DNA of 64,000 nt from Anthostomella pinea. Taxonomy: Eukaryota; Ascomycota; Sordariomycetes; Xylariales; Xylariaceae. Below, one piece after another: positions 1 to 10,728 of the stretch. The position numbers and the translations under genes were made by a program. The notes under the pieces were generated by a model that saw only the letters and a program-made list of their open reading frames with translations, made no database searches and was not told where the DNA came from. The stretch lies in NCBI GenBank assembly GCA_963556695.1, contig CAUWAG010000004.1, positions 434,001 to 498,000 of the forward strand, given 5' to 3'. How positions within the stretch are numbered: position 1 is the first letter of the stretch; each line of letters begins with the position of its first letter.

Positions 1-1255
1 AGAGATTGTAGCAAGCCGGCTAGCTTGAGACGGGAATTGCGGCCTCTGCCACATTCTGGGCAATGAGCGCAATAGCAGTCTATGCAAGCACCCATACCTG
101 GCCAGGAATAACGCTCTGCTACTAAGGCACGCATCTTGTTCCGGCCAGGGTGTGCACGGGAAGGTAGTCTGTGAATCTCATCACAAAGTCGTGTGTGTAG
201 GTGCCTCTCATCAGGCACCACGAGGCGTCCCTCTTTTAACAATAAGCCATCAACAAGACTGTAACCCTGCTGACTGTGTTTGGTTTTTTCCCGCTCAAGG
301 AATAGGGTCTCTGAAGAGCGGTTGGCTGTTAAGATGGCATCAATAAGCTGAACACCCTCTAGAGAACCGTCAGGGTCCTGGTTGTTGGCTTCCAAGGTGG
401 CCCTAATGGCACATATCAGGTTGTCCTCTGGACTAGGTAACGGGTTGGTTACAGGCAGGTCAACAGGTCCATTGAACCTTTCAATAAGTAGGAGGATCTG
501 GCGGCGACTTTTATCCTTGATGGCCTTCTGTGTAGCCAGATCTACGACTTTCCGTGATAGAGTATCAGCTATCAGGTTCTCCCTACCTGGACGGTAAGAG
601 ATGGTAAAGTCCAGGCCCGAGATATCCTCACTCCAGGCTGCTTGTCTAGAATTGAGCTGTCGTTTAGTGGCAAAGTACTGGAATGCCTGATGATCTGTGA
701 AAATAGGAAGGGGATGCTGAAGGGCAATGAGCATGTGATTCCATTCTCGCATGGCATAGACAATTGCCAGTAATTCCTTGTCATGGATGGGATAGTTGCA
801 CTCTGCTGTATTCATAATTTGCGACAGATAGGCCACTGGATACCAGTTGTCTTGCTCATCCTGTTGGGAGAGGGCTGCTGAGATTACACCATCTGAAGCG
901 TCTGTTTCCAGCTTGGTAGGAGCTGCTTTCTTGAAATATGAGAGCAAGAGAGCTGAGCATAAGGCATTCTTTAGGTTGTCAAAGGCTCTCTATTGTTCCT
1001 TGGTCTATAGGTACTTAGTTACCACAATAAGACGATAAAGAGGTTTAATTATCCTGCTAAAATTATCTATAAATTACCAGTAGAAGTTATAGAATCCCAA
1101 GAAAGACTGTAATTCTTTAACAGTCCTAGGCTCTTTCCAGTCCCTCACGGCAGCAATTTTGGCTTGATCAACTGATATGCCACTGGTTGATATTATATAT
1201 CCCAGGAATTTTGTTGATGTGACAGCAAACTCGCTCTTCTTGGTGTCAGCTTTCG
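1..1255 (-). pseudogene. gypsy pol fragment: RT end, RNase H, integrase zinc-binding domain
   Basis: Minus-strand translation across stops gives an RT C-terminal segment ([19 protein letters not shown], about 1225-1165; then [12 protein letters not shown]), RNase H with ETDASDGVISAALSQ and KELLAIVYAMREWNHM followed by FTDHQAFQYF (about 930-640), and an integrase H2C2 zinc-binding module (EIHRLPSRAHPGRNK, then CAHCPEC; about 180-40). Several in-frame TAG/TAA codons lie in the connection region near 1020-1070. The catalytic core of RT with its YxDD box is missing because of the deletion that joins this part to gag near 1255. The integrase core would lie left of the window. Confidence 0.85.
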
Positions 1256-2167
1256 GTTCAGTTCATACTTCCATTCTGTCCGGGACAGGCCTGCCTTGCT
1301 GGCTAAGAGAACCCATGTGGAACAAAAGGAGTAGAAGTCTTGCGCTGGTTCCATCCACAGATCATGGAGCTGATCTCTGGCTTGAGCAGCTGCGTCGGGA
1401 TTGCTGTAAGAGGACCGGAGAAGGTCATACACCTCTTCAATGGTAGTAAGTGACTCGGCGTTCTGTTTAGAGATAAATGGTTCCAATGTTATAGCTGCAT
1501 CACCTTCTACTAGCGTGCAAAGCCAGTCAAACTTTGATTCTTCTGTAATGAAGAGCCACCAGTTGGTCCGTAGCTTGCGTTGGGTACTGTTCTTCCATTT
1601 TTTAAAGGTTGGATTTTGACCATCACTCAGCTTTGCAGGGTCTGCCAGCTTGATGGAATGTCGCATGGCATTTGAGGTTGATGCCATAGAAGCTGGGGAG
1701 TCCCACCTAGGGGTCGTTGTGTGTGGAGAACCTGTTCCCAAGGAAGGAAAGGCTCGTTCTGTTATGGGCCTTGGTGGCTCAGACCTCGGGATCCGGGTGT
1801 GTAGTTTGGTTTGCAGTCTGGCTAGCTGCTCTGGCGTAAGCGCATCCAGGTTGAAGAGCAAGGGGTCGTTTGATCGGCCCAGAGCACCGCTCATGGTTGG
1901 TGCCATAGGCTGGGTCTGTGGGTCCTGGGATGTGATCCTGGAGGAAGATGGAGACGATGAAGCGTTTAAAGAAGATTTGCTGTGGGTCAAAGCGGCCCTT
2001 GATCGCGTGTTTGGCTTGCTCTGGCCCCCTCGTGCCTTGGTTCTCTGTTTCTTTGGTTCTTTGTTTAGGGGAAGGTTGTTGGTATTGGGGGATGTTTGGA
2101 TAGGTTGGGCAGGTCTTCTAGTCCCTTCAGAACTATCCTGATGTTCTGGAATGATAATAGTACTCAT
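1193..2167 (-). pseudogene. gypsy gag fused to RT tail
   Basis: An open frame of about 324 codons starts at the ATG at 2167-2165 (a GTG lies two codons upstream). The first 130 residues are Ser/Pro/Thr-rich and disordered; residues about 160-300 have the helical, Trp/Leu-rich look of a retrotransposon gag (KFKKWKNSTQRKLRTNWWLF, then LWMEPAQDFYSF). It has no CCHC knuckle. Near 1255 the frame runs into sequence that in another frame is the reverse transcriptase end, so the C-terminus (about 20 residues) is an artefact of an internal deletion of roughly the protease and most of RT. It is a defective copy; the open frame may reflect lack of RIP in this stretch. Confidence 0.7.
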
Positions 2168-2498
2168 TGTCACAATGTGTTGGACGGAATCAGTAGTAAT
2201 GATAAGTGGGATAATAAAGGGGTAATAAAGTCTTGGGATAGGTGGGTGTTCGGAGACACTGCACTTGTCACTACTAGAGGCAAAACTCCTTGCAGTAGTG
2301 ATCTGAAGACAAGGCTTCTAATCTGGTATGGAGGAGTCTTGATATTATGTCACGGCAAGCACGAGCCTCACAAAAACAACTATTTTTCTTGGCGCCCCGC
2401 TGTTAGGGCGTAGCCTTGATATTTGTACCAAAATAGGCACTTCTCTCAGTAACTGACTATCTCTGCCAAGACACAAAAGAATTTTTCTCACAAGCCGG

Positions 2499-4058
2499 AT
2501 GGCACCCTTCCACGACGGGCCCCCAAACACGCCCGTGGCCATCCCAAAGACGGCCACCGGCGGCGAGCTCAAATCTCTGGCCCCTAGAAAGACATACGGC
2601 CCGGCAACTCTGAGCAGGCTCCGCCAGGCACTGTTTGACGACATCAGCAGCAGCCCGTCACAGGTTTTTGAGGCTGACTTTACCGTTATTTCCCCTCTGA
2701 AAGGAAAATCCCAAAATATCAATGACAATAGCACTACTGGAATAAAACGACCTTAATTGAACGAAATCTTGACAGACCAAGCCATTATACGCGATATAGG
2801 GAATAAAGCCTCCTCCTCAGAATGCCAGGACTAAATTGCCAGAATACTGGCTAAAGACAAGCACCTTTATGAAGCCAGGATAACAATGTTTCAAGAGTGT
2901 GCTACAGCGGTTGATAAGACACTTGAGAAAGCTGGAACCGAACTATACTCTCATGCCAAGGAGTTCAGCGCTTTCTTCTCTAAATGTCTGAGCGAGTGGC
3001 TGGAAACCCGAGATCCGCCCAAAAGAAAGACCATCTCTAGGGGGATAGGGATGGTAAAGCCCACCATGACCTTCGCCCAAGCTGTCTCCTCTAGCCAACG
3101 ACAGCATCCACGGACAGTCAACACTACTATAAAGAAAACACAGCCTGGCGCCCTCATCACTACCAATCAATTAAAGAAGAAGCTTTGTCCGCATAGATAA
3201 TAGCCACCTAGAGCCTTACGGAATAAAGTCTACACTGAACAGAAGACTTAAGCTCCACCCTTAAGAGCTTAGAGAAGTGCCCGGTGCCCCTCCGGATTTA
3301 CCTTACACCCAACGGACAAGCCAACTCAGGCTAAGCTCATGGCCTTCCAAAAAGAAATCATCGATATTCTTAAGGCAGAAAAGATCGAGACCCACACGGT
3401 CTGGCATCACTACAAGGTCAATGGATGCCCAAAAAAGGTCATCAGTGCGGAAGGATTAACAATCAACATTACCGACATTGCTGTTGCTGATAAAATTAAA
3501 GCCCAAACAGGTGACAGACCTTTAAGGTGCATATTCTCAAAGAACACAGTTAATTCTGATCCGGAGACCACATGGGTGATCTCTCTGTCCCGTGCAGCAA
3601 GGAAACCATTCACGCTTTTTGCCCACTCAATGACCTCAAGGCATATTCAACACACCCCCAAGGTTCACCAGTGTGCAAGCTGCTTCAGATACCATGGTAG
3701 GAATTACCGATGCGAAAAGCAAGTATGTGCACACTGCGCCAACACAGTACACCAGGGAGAGTGCGAAAAACCAATCCCAAAGTGTGTCAACTGCAAAGGA
3801 CCTCATGCTGCCAACTTCGACAAATGCCCTGCCCGCCCCAAGGTTGTGAAAGGTACCATCCATAAGCACACATGGGAGCAAATCCAGGAAATAAGGCTAG
3901 CCGGAGAAAGAGCCAGATCCAAGGCCTTCAACGAAGCAGGCAGAAACCAAGCTGGGTCAACACCTAGCAATAATAACAAAGACACCACAATGCAAATCGA
4001 CACAACAGATACAACTCATCCTAGAGATGCCGATACCATTGTTGTCAGTCAATGTTAG
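2499..4058 (+). pseudogene. LINE copy 1 ORF1 (gag-like, CCHC zinc knuckles)
   Basis: The frame starting MAPFHDGPPNTPVAIPK is broken by TAA at 2754-2756 and TAA at 2832-2834, then resumes in frame (MFQECATAVDKTLEKAGTEL) and shifts before an intact stretch at 3339-4058. The C-terminal half holds a Cys/His cluster (CASCFRYHGRNYRCEKQVC, then CAHC, CVNCKGPHAANFDKC) typical of the nucleic-acid-binding ORF1 proteins of fungal LINEs. The last 142 codons are identical in protein sequence to copy 2. ORF1 ends in TAG at 4056-4058, overlapping the ATG of ORF2 at 4052. Confidence 0.85.
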
Positions 4059-4610
4059 GTACATCAAACGAAACACATCGACACAGGCATCTAGTCATCC
4101 ATTCTGTGAATATAACAGGAGGACAAAAGAGTACAGGCCCTACAGAGTTAGCCATCAACCTGGCTGACTACAAAGGAAAACAAGCAGACATCATTCTGAT
4201 ACAAGAGCCCTGGGTTGGCATACCACCAGGCAGGAGAATGGGAGTAAAGACACACCCCAATTACGATATATACTCCGCGTAGATTCCTGGAACAGCGATA
4301 GTACACGGCCCAGATCTCTCATCTATGTAAGAAAACACTTTTAAGCGGATCAATTTTGGCCCTATGCTACACGAGACATCACCTGGATTAAGGTATAAGG
4401 CATTACATTTGCCAGTGTCTACCGGCCATGTGACAACCCACAGGAAGTGGATGACATTCTGGAAGTATAGACTCCACCTTTTGGCTGCGTTATAGCTGGA
4501 GATTTCAATGCTGGCAACACATCCTGGGACTCGAGCAATCCAGGATATCATGGTGGTGTCATACTTGCACAGACTATGGCAGACCACGGACTGGATCTGA
4601 TTTCTGAACC

Positions 4611-4690
4611 TGTTGGATTTTACCCCTAGACCAAAACGGTAAGGTGTACAGTCATTCTGCGCACGATGATCTTATCTGTTTTATCTGACA
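4611..4690 (-). repeat. 80-bp LTR (3' LTR of the miniature element)
   Basis: First member of the 80-bp direct repeat; plus strand begins TGTTGGATTTTACCCC and ends TTTTATCTGACA. It differs from its partner at four positions, three of them G/A or C/T transitions. Confidence 0.8.
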
Positions 4691-4763
4691 CACCCCCTCA
4701 GCTTGGCTGCGATGACTTCGGAGGTAAGCTGGACTTTTCTTCTGTTCGTCGCTATTGGACCTC

Positions 4764-4785
4764 TACGGGAATCGAACTCGCGCCT
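4764..4785 (-). promoter_or_regulatory. Pol III box-B-like (T-arm) motif inside the miniature element
   Basis: The minus strand reads GCGCGAGTTCGATTCCCGTAG; AGTTCGATTCC fits the box B consensus GGTTCGANTCC at 10 of 11 positions and can form part of a T-stem. About 43 bases upstream on the same strand is TAGCTGCGCACGG, a weak box A. Spacing is that of tRNA-type internal promoters. No full cloverleaf could be built. Confidence 0.45.
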
Positions 4786-4827
4786 TTTCTGAAAGCTGGG
4801 TCTAGTGGAACCATTGGCTTGCGCCGT

Positions 4828-4862
4828 GCGCAGCTAGCTCGTCAAGCGATGAGACTCTTAAT
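4828..4862 (+). other. tRNA-Lys(CUU)-like 5' half, probable primer-binding region
   Basis: The plus strand reads an acceptor-like stretch, CAGCTAGCTC (D-arm), then GCGATGAGACTCTTAAT, which matches the anticodon arm of a lysine tRNA with loop CTCTTAA (anticodon CUU). The D-loop is a few bases shorter than in a normal tRNA. The match stops exactly where the LTR starts. Because the element's sense strand is minus, this is the sequence a tRNA fragment would leave as primer of minus-strand cDNA, as for Copia-type elements that use half-tRNAs. Matching to the tRNA is from memory. Confidence 0.5.
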
Positions 4863-4942
4863 TAGTGGATTTTACCCCTAGACCAAAACGGTAAGGTGTA
4901 CAGTCATTCTGCGCATGATGATCTTATCTATTTTATCTGACA
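4863..4942 (-). repeat. 80-bp LTR (5' LTR of the miniature element)
   Basis: Second member of the direct repeat; plus strand begins TAGTGGATTTTACCCC, so its terminal TG has become TA, which fits RIP. It ends TTTTATCTGACA, followed at once by the GAACC duplication. Confidence 0.8.
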
Positions 4943-7900
4943 GAACCAGATGTCCCAACACATGATGACAGAAATGTACTAGATCTGGTGTTCTTAGATA
5001 TCCCCATGGCTAAAGCCTCAGTCAATGATACACTTCAGTGCACCTCAGATCATAAGACATTACGAATAGTCATTCCAATTTAGGGAGATCTAGACCGAGT
5101 CCCTAAGGCCAATCATTGGATAGTACCGGACGATAAACTACAAAAGCTGGCAGATAATGTCCAAACCAGGATTCATGAACTCCCCCAGCTGGGTGTATCC
5201 CCTGGCCAGGTGGATGTCTTTACACAAAGCTTGATCAATATGATCCAAGGCTGTATCAGGACAGTGGGCAAGAAGCCTTGTCAATCTAGGCCCACTACTT
5301 GGTGGAATGATGACTATAAAGCAGCTGTTCAGACATACAGGGCCCTTTTTAAACAGACTACAAGCCAAAAAGGGCAGAATTCAGCCTGATGGGAATTTTG
5401 CCGCGTGGTTCAGAAAGCTAAGAGAGAGTACTGGCAGACTCTAATCAATTCAGCAACTGAGCCAAAGGACCTATACAGAATCGTCTCTTGGCACAAGCTA
5501 TCAACAGGATTGCGTTCCCCTCTAATCATTATAAGAGACCAAATATTCGAGTCATAAGAAAGCAAGGCAAATGTATTACGCTCAGCCACGCTTGAACGAA
5601 GTACCTCAGATAACGATATCATCGACCCCTGGTCTGCTCAGATCATACAACCCAAGCCATACATCCCCCTTGAATACCATGTCGGACTGGAAGAGGCTGA
5701 AGGGTGCACTTTAGGGACCAAGAGCAACTCCCCGGGAATAGATACCCTCACAGTAGGGATTCTGAAAGCTTGTTGGCCATTCATTGTGGAACATATCAGA
5801 GCCCTTTTCCAGACCTGTTTACAGATTGGACACCACCCTGAACCATTCAAAGTAGCTGAGGTAGTGATAATCTCAAAACCAGGAAAGAAAGACTACTCCA
5901 ATCCCAGGGCCTATAGACCAATATCGCTATTGTCGTGTCTTGGCAAAGGCCTAGAATGACTTATCGCGAAAAGAATTACCTGGTTTGTTGTCAAACTTGG
6001 AATTCTAGCTCCACAATATTTTGGAGCTCTACCAAAGCGCTCTGCCACTGACCTGGTAGCTGCACTCATACACGATATTAAGCAGGCCCTCGACCAAGGC
6101 CTCGTTGTAATGGTAGTCACGTCAGATGTGAAAGGGGCCTTTGATGCTGCCCTAATGGGACTGCTGATGGTTCGCATGAGAGAACAGGGCTGGCCGGGCT
6201 TTCTCATAAGATGGGTCCAATCATTCATGTCTGAGCGGTCCGCAAGGGTTCGGTTTGAAGATATTGTAACCGATATTAAAGCTCTCACTTGTGGGCTACC
6301 ACAAGGCTCACCAGCCTCTCCAATCCTTTACATGCTGTATAGAGCCAATCTGTGCCCGACTTGGTATGAAAAAGAGACGTTTTGGATATATAGACGACCT
6401 AGCGACTCTCTGCATTAGAAAGAGCCTTAAAGAAACAGCTATAGAGACTTCTGAAAATCTTTACTTGCTCAGTCAATGGGGATATAACAACACTATTGAA
6501 TTTGACCCTGACAAAACTGAGATCATGCACTTCTCAAGGAAAAAGAACTCAGACAACCCTCCAGTCTGCCACAGGACAATAAACAAAACAGCAAAGGACT
6601 CCATGTGATGGCTGGGTGTCTCCCTGGATAGAAAACTAAACTTCAAAAATCACGTTTCTTACTGGGCCAAGAAAGCTAATAAGGTAACAAATTATCTTCA
6701 AGGACTATGCAACACAGTCAAAGGACTTCCAGTAAAGTCAATCAAGAGGGTTATGAAAGCTTGTGTTATTCCTATTCTTACACACGGCCTAGAGGCCTGG
6801 TACCCAGGAATCGAGAAAGTTGGGAGCTTAGGTGGGACATCAGCATATCGCATTAAGGGGCTTCTTGGAACAATAGATGCCGTACTACGAACAGCGATCA
6901 GGGCTATCTTGCCAGTCTGGAAAACACACCCTGGACATATCTTATACTTTGAATCGTAGATTCCCCCAGCAGGAGTTCTTGCAGAGTTAATAAGACGACG
7001 TCACGGCCTCTGACTAGGATGAATAGACCAGAGACACCCTCTTATTGGCAGGCTCTAAATACAAGCTCACAAGAATCCAACAAGGTTACAAAGGAGCTTC
7101 CAGCTAGTCCCTGACTTCCAGAGACCAATACTTACCAAGCCATCATAAAAAAAGCCCCCAATCCGTAAAGACAAAGACAAAGAAACAAAGCTCTTAAAGC
7201 AATGGCTACAGGAGAGAAACATGAACACTAACCTTGTCATTTATTCAGATAGATCATAGTTGGACGACCAAGGTATAACCCGCACTGGATGGGGTTATAC
7301 TATCAGGAAAGGCGGCACTACACAAGAAGTATACCGGGAAAAGGACAGACTTCTCCAAGCAGAAGTAGTAGATACTGAAGTCCATAATGCTTTCCAAAGT
7401 CTTGTAACAGCCAGGGCAATTGGACACAGAAAATAGCTATATGTCTGCCTGGACAACACGTCAGTGATAGATGGGCTCAATAGGACTCCACCCAAGACAT
7501 CACAGAACATTTTTCTACGATTTCAAGAACTTGTCACAGCACACACTCCTGGAGTGACCGTCAAGTAGATTCCTGGACACAGAGATATTGATAGCAATGA
7601 AACTATTAATATACTAACAAAAGAGAGTACCATATTAGAAACAGACACAACAAACCTTTTTATAATCTCTTGGGTCAAGAGAGATCTCAAAAGAAAGGGC
7701 AAAAAAGAGTTCAACTAATGGTAAAAAGACCAATCAGAACCTAGATATCAAGAAATATACTCACATATAATAACTGAAAGAGACCTTATATCTTTTAAGA
7801 GGAGTACTTTATACAGACTTTTAGCGGCCAGATCTGGATATGGCGACTTTGCCAGATACCATGAACGCTTTGGGTATACAGACTCAAATGATCACTACAG

Positions 7901-8271
7901 CTGTGGTAAAAAGAAAACACCATAACATATTTTCTTTTATAAGAGACTAGGAAAAAACCAGCTACTACCTAGGTACTCGCCTAAGATAGTTTGTTTACAA
8001 TACTTAGGAGAGAGGAGCACAGAATAGGCAAAATTTATAAAGAAGAGCAAATTCTTTTCAATAATCTGCCCCCGATAGATAGCTTTTCTTAAAGAACCAG
8101 ATGGATGATCCCAAGGTCATACCGCCGCAACAACGGGGATGGGCCCGTGAGCGGGACTGACTGTACTTATTATCTTGAGACCTCCACAACCCTGCGATAC
8201 AGAGGCTCTGGGAGGCGTGGTTTGCACTACTGAAGAGCTACCCCCCACGTTAAATACAAAACCAACAAACA

Positions 8272-10728
8272 GACATCCGTGTATTCAACATCTAGAGTGT
8301 CCTTGTGCGACCATGGCAGCTTGGTGCCAGAGGGGGCTGGATCGGGACGGAACAACTAGATTCCGTTGTCTACCTGTCAAGGAGCCCTCTGGGCTCACCC
8401 TTAATCCAACAACATTGGTAGATTTCCTCAGTAATTAATCACTGAGTACTTAGTGAGGACACAGCCAGGTTTTGCTGCGCAGAATACTGCAGGTGGTGCA
8501 GCTAGATTAACGGCCAGTTTAAAGCTGGATTGATAGAAATACTTTTAGATGGGTGCTGTCGGGAATCCTGTATCGGTGCGGAATAAGGGTAGATTCCCTG
8601 GTTGCTTGCTTGTTCTGGCTATGGGTCAGAGGGCCTGATTTGGTACTAAACACACACTCAAACCACAAAGCAGGGCCTATCCTTAGAGCATCTAACAAAT
8701 CTCCTTCATCCAGCTGCTTCCATTGACCCCTTTGACCACCAAAGCCACCACAATTCTCACAGGTGCAAATTAGGTGGAGTTGCAGGTACTGCTGTCGCGC
8801 GACCGTAATTATCAATTGGTGATTGCTACTGTGTGGCTAGCTTAATTGAGCTTAAGCCCTGAAGCTCTGACTATCGACTACCCTTTTAGGAATTCAAGTG
8901 GTCAGTTGATCTGCATTCACGGTTTAGTAAGCTCACACTTTTCTTCTCCTCACGTCGTAACGACCGATAATCGCACATAGTCATAGAAAGGGAAAACGTC
9001 TACTACCATCATTTCGACAACATCTCGATGAGCGCTTGCCACTGTCGACCGTGATCAAGTGGGCATCCGATGTCGCATGAACGAACACCTGGATACCGCA
9101 GCAGGCCGCATGCCCAAAACGACAAACGGGACAGGATGAAGTGACTCAAGTGAGTCATCCACAGATCTCACCTCGAGGCGGCTCTCTGCCAATCACCGGC
9201 TGTATGGTCATGGGTTGCTCGTTCACTGCGTTGCTAGCATCGGGCGGCCAATGGCACTCGAACCTGCAAGCCATGTGGTCTGGGTTCATTTCGACTCTGC
9301 TTGTCACCTTTTCGGGTTCGTTTAGGCGGTTCGTTTAGGCGTCAACGCCAATGTACCGCCCACGTCCACCGAGGCTCGGCGAGAAGTGCCTCGCTCTGGT
9401 ATCCATAAGCTGTGAAACTCTCCGCGCCTCTCACGAGGCCCACCGACCATCTACATGGGCCGCTGCTTCCCATGGGTCACGTTGGGTCGTATTCGTTTCC
9501 AACGAATGCAAGGTTATTTGGGTATACTGGAGCCGAAGCATGGGATTCGGGATGCTATCGTTGTCGAACGTACACACCTCAACAAGCACCTCACATGGAT
9601 GTTCTGAAAACGACACTCACATCAATGATCGCGTCACCCGCGACGAATGAACGGTACCAAATTCACCAGCACGCCAACGGACCTGACACCGTTTTGACAA
9701 TGGGCCTAACTATCATGCGACATCATCGACCGAGCGAGCCTGCATGGACCTGGCTGCCTCGCCGACTATCCAGGTACTGTATGAAATCAACTGAACGTCA
9801 GTTGTACAGCCCGAGCTCGACCCATAACTCCGCCGACGTAGATCGTGACAAGGTGATGAGTTTGGTGCCACGAATCTGCAGACGTCACCTCCAACTAAGC
9901 TTTCGAGGCTCGGTGCTCTCACGAAACGTCGCGCACTGACGAGTCTGGGGATCCCGGAGCGGGCTCATTGGACATCCAAGGCCTTGGGAGCACGGGACAC
10001 TGGAGCTCTGGGCCCGGATGCATATTGGGGCCAGCGCTCGGGTTCCACCGGGTGCCGTACTCCGTGGCTGGGTATAGAAACCGGAGTTTCTGGTATCTCA
10101 AGAAAGGCCGAAATCTCCGGACGGCTGTGGCATACCGCTCGCTCCCACGTGGCCGAGGGACACCGCCTTTCCCACAGCCCCCCTTGTTACCCCAGATGTT
10201 TCAAGCGAGGACCTTGTGGTGAGGGGATCTCGACTTGCGGCACCCTTGATCCGTCGGCAAGGGCCAATCACGGACAGCGGAGACGCGAGTGAGGCAATGT
10301 AGTCCCGTTTCGCAAATGCAGCTTGGTCTTATCCATCACCATGTCAGCCTGGTATGGCTTGGATGACAGGACATGAGCCAATGGCTGCGTAGCACATCAT
10401 ATCATCTCATGCCGTGGCTTCCTTGCGGCAATCTCCCCGGGGGTGGCGTCATAAAGCGTGATCCGAGCCGCGCAAAGACGTGCATGATCGGTACGGGTAC
10501 GGTACGATACCGATGGTCACCGCAGTGCTGGTATGGCATTCTCGTAGAGACATATAAAGATCAGCATCGTGTCTCTTGAGGAAAGAGCTCCATCGCATAG
10601 CAACTCATTCACAGAAGAATCAGAGCAACACGCCTCACTCTCTAGACCATTCTCCGAAGCATCCACATCCGACTCACAACATCGACCCGAGTATTCCACT
10701 TAGCCTTCGACTTCATTCATCTCCCAAA
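8272..10728. other. Gene-poor stretch; no supported gene
   Basis: Only short open frames are present on either strand, none with recognisable domains or convincing splice structure. The longest (9412-9939 plus) has no similarity I know and mixed composition. A TATA-like CATATAAAG at about 10550-10558 probably belongs to the next gene. Confidence 0.5.

Larger units (their letters stand above)
1..2361 (-). mobile_element. Ty3/gypsy LTR retrotransposon remnant
   Basis: Reading the minus strand gives, from right to left, a leader, a gag-like ORF, the last part of a reverse transcriptase, RNase H, and the zinc-binding start of an integrase that runs off the window edge. The order gag-RT-RNase H-integrase is that of Ty3/gypsy. 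No protease and no RT catalytic core are present. The right end is cut at about 2361 by LINE copy 1, and I could not find a matching LTR beyond that LINE. The pol part has stop codons, so this is a dead copy. Confidence 0.85.
4611..4942 (-). mobile_element. Miniature LTR element (TRIM-like) with tRNA-derived parts
   Basis: A 332-bp insert in LINE ORF2, absent from copy 2 at the same point. It is flanked by the 5-bp duplication GAACC (4606-4610 and 4943-4947) and bounded by two direct 80-bp repeats. On the minus strand it starts TGTCAG and ends CCAACA, the TG..CA ends of LTRs. A purine tract (GCTGAGGGGGTG, 4691-4702 reversed) touches the downstream LTR, as a polypurine tract would, which sets the sense strand as minus. 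The 172-bp interior has no ORF. Next to the upstream LTR is a copy of a tRNA 5' half, and further in is a box-B-like motif. These are the parts of a TRIM: LTRs, primer site, PPT and no genes. A tRNA-derived SINE is the main alternative, but a SINE would not have LTRs or a 5-bp duplication. Confidence 0.8.
4052..8090 (+). pseudogene. LINE copy 1 ORF2 (endonuclease, RT, RNase H), interrupted
   Basis: Segments recognisable between many stops: AP-type endonuclease (IILIQEPWVGIPPGRR, then GDFNAG near 4500), reverse transcriptase (GLPQGSPAS-like box near 6290, YIDD at about 6387), RNase H (VIYSD near 7240) and a terminal Cys/His motif. A 332-bp LTR element (4611-4942) splits the endonuclease. Unlike copy 2, the RT catalytic pair is still DD here. 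Stops such as TAG for TGG and TAA for CAA are the RIP type. Not functional. Confidence 0.85.
2362..8271 (+). mobile_element. LINE (non-LTR retrotransposon) copy 1, RIP-damaged, full length
   Basis: It aligns end to end with copy 2 (50930-56527), from the AAAAACAACTATTTTTC 5' region to the A/AAC-rich tail after CACGTTAAATACAAAAC. Without the 332-bp insert and its target duplication it is about 5.57 kb, matching copy 2 (5.6 kb). Differences from copy 2 are mostly C-to-T and G-to-A, often CpA to TpA, and create many TAG/TAA/TGA stops. It lies in opposite orientation inside or beside the gypsy remnant. I could not find its target-site duplication. Confidence 0.9.

Noticed and set aside
1650..2141. 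163-codon plus frame
   Set aside because: Antisense of the gypsy gag.
4756..4842. Complete tRNA gene on the minus strand
   Set aside because: The T-arm is good, but no acceptor stem pairs with AGAGGTC and no anticodon arm can be folded; kept only as a box-B-like motif.
9412..9939. 175-codon plus frame
   Set aside because: Starts in no clear context, lacks domains, and overlaps frames of similar size on both strands.
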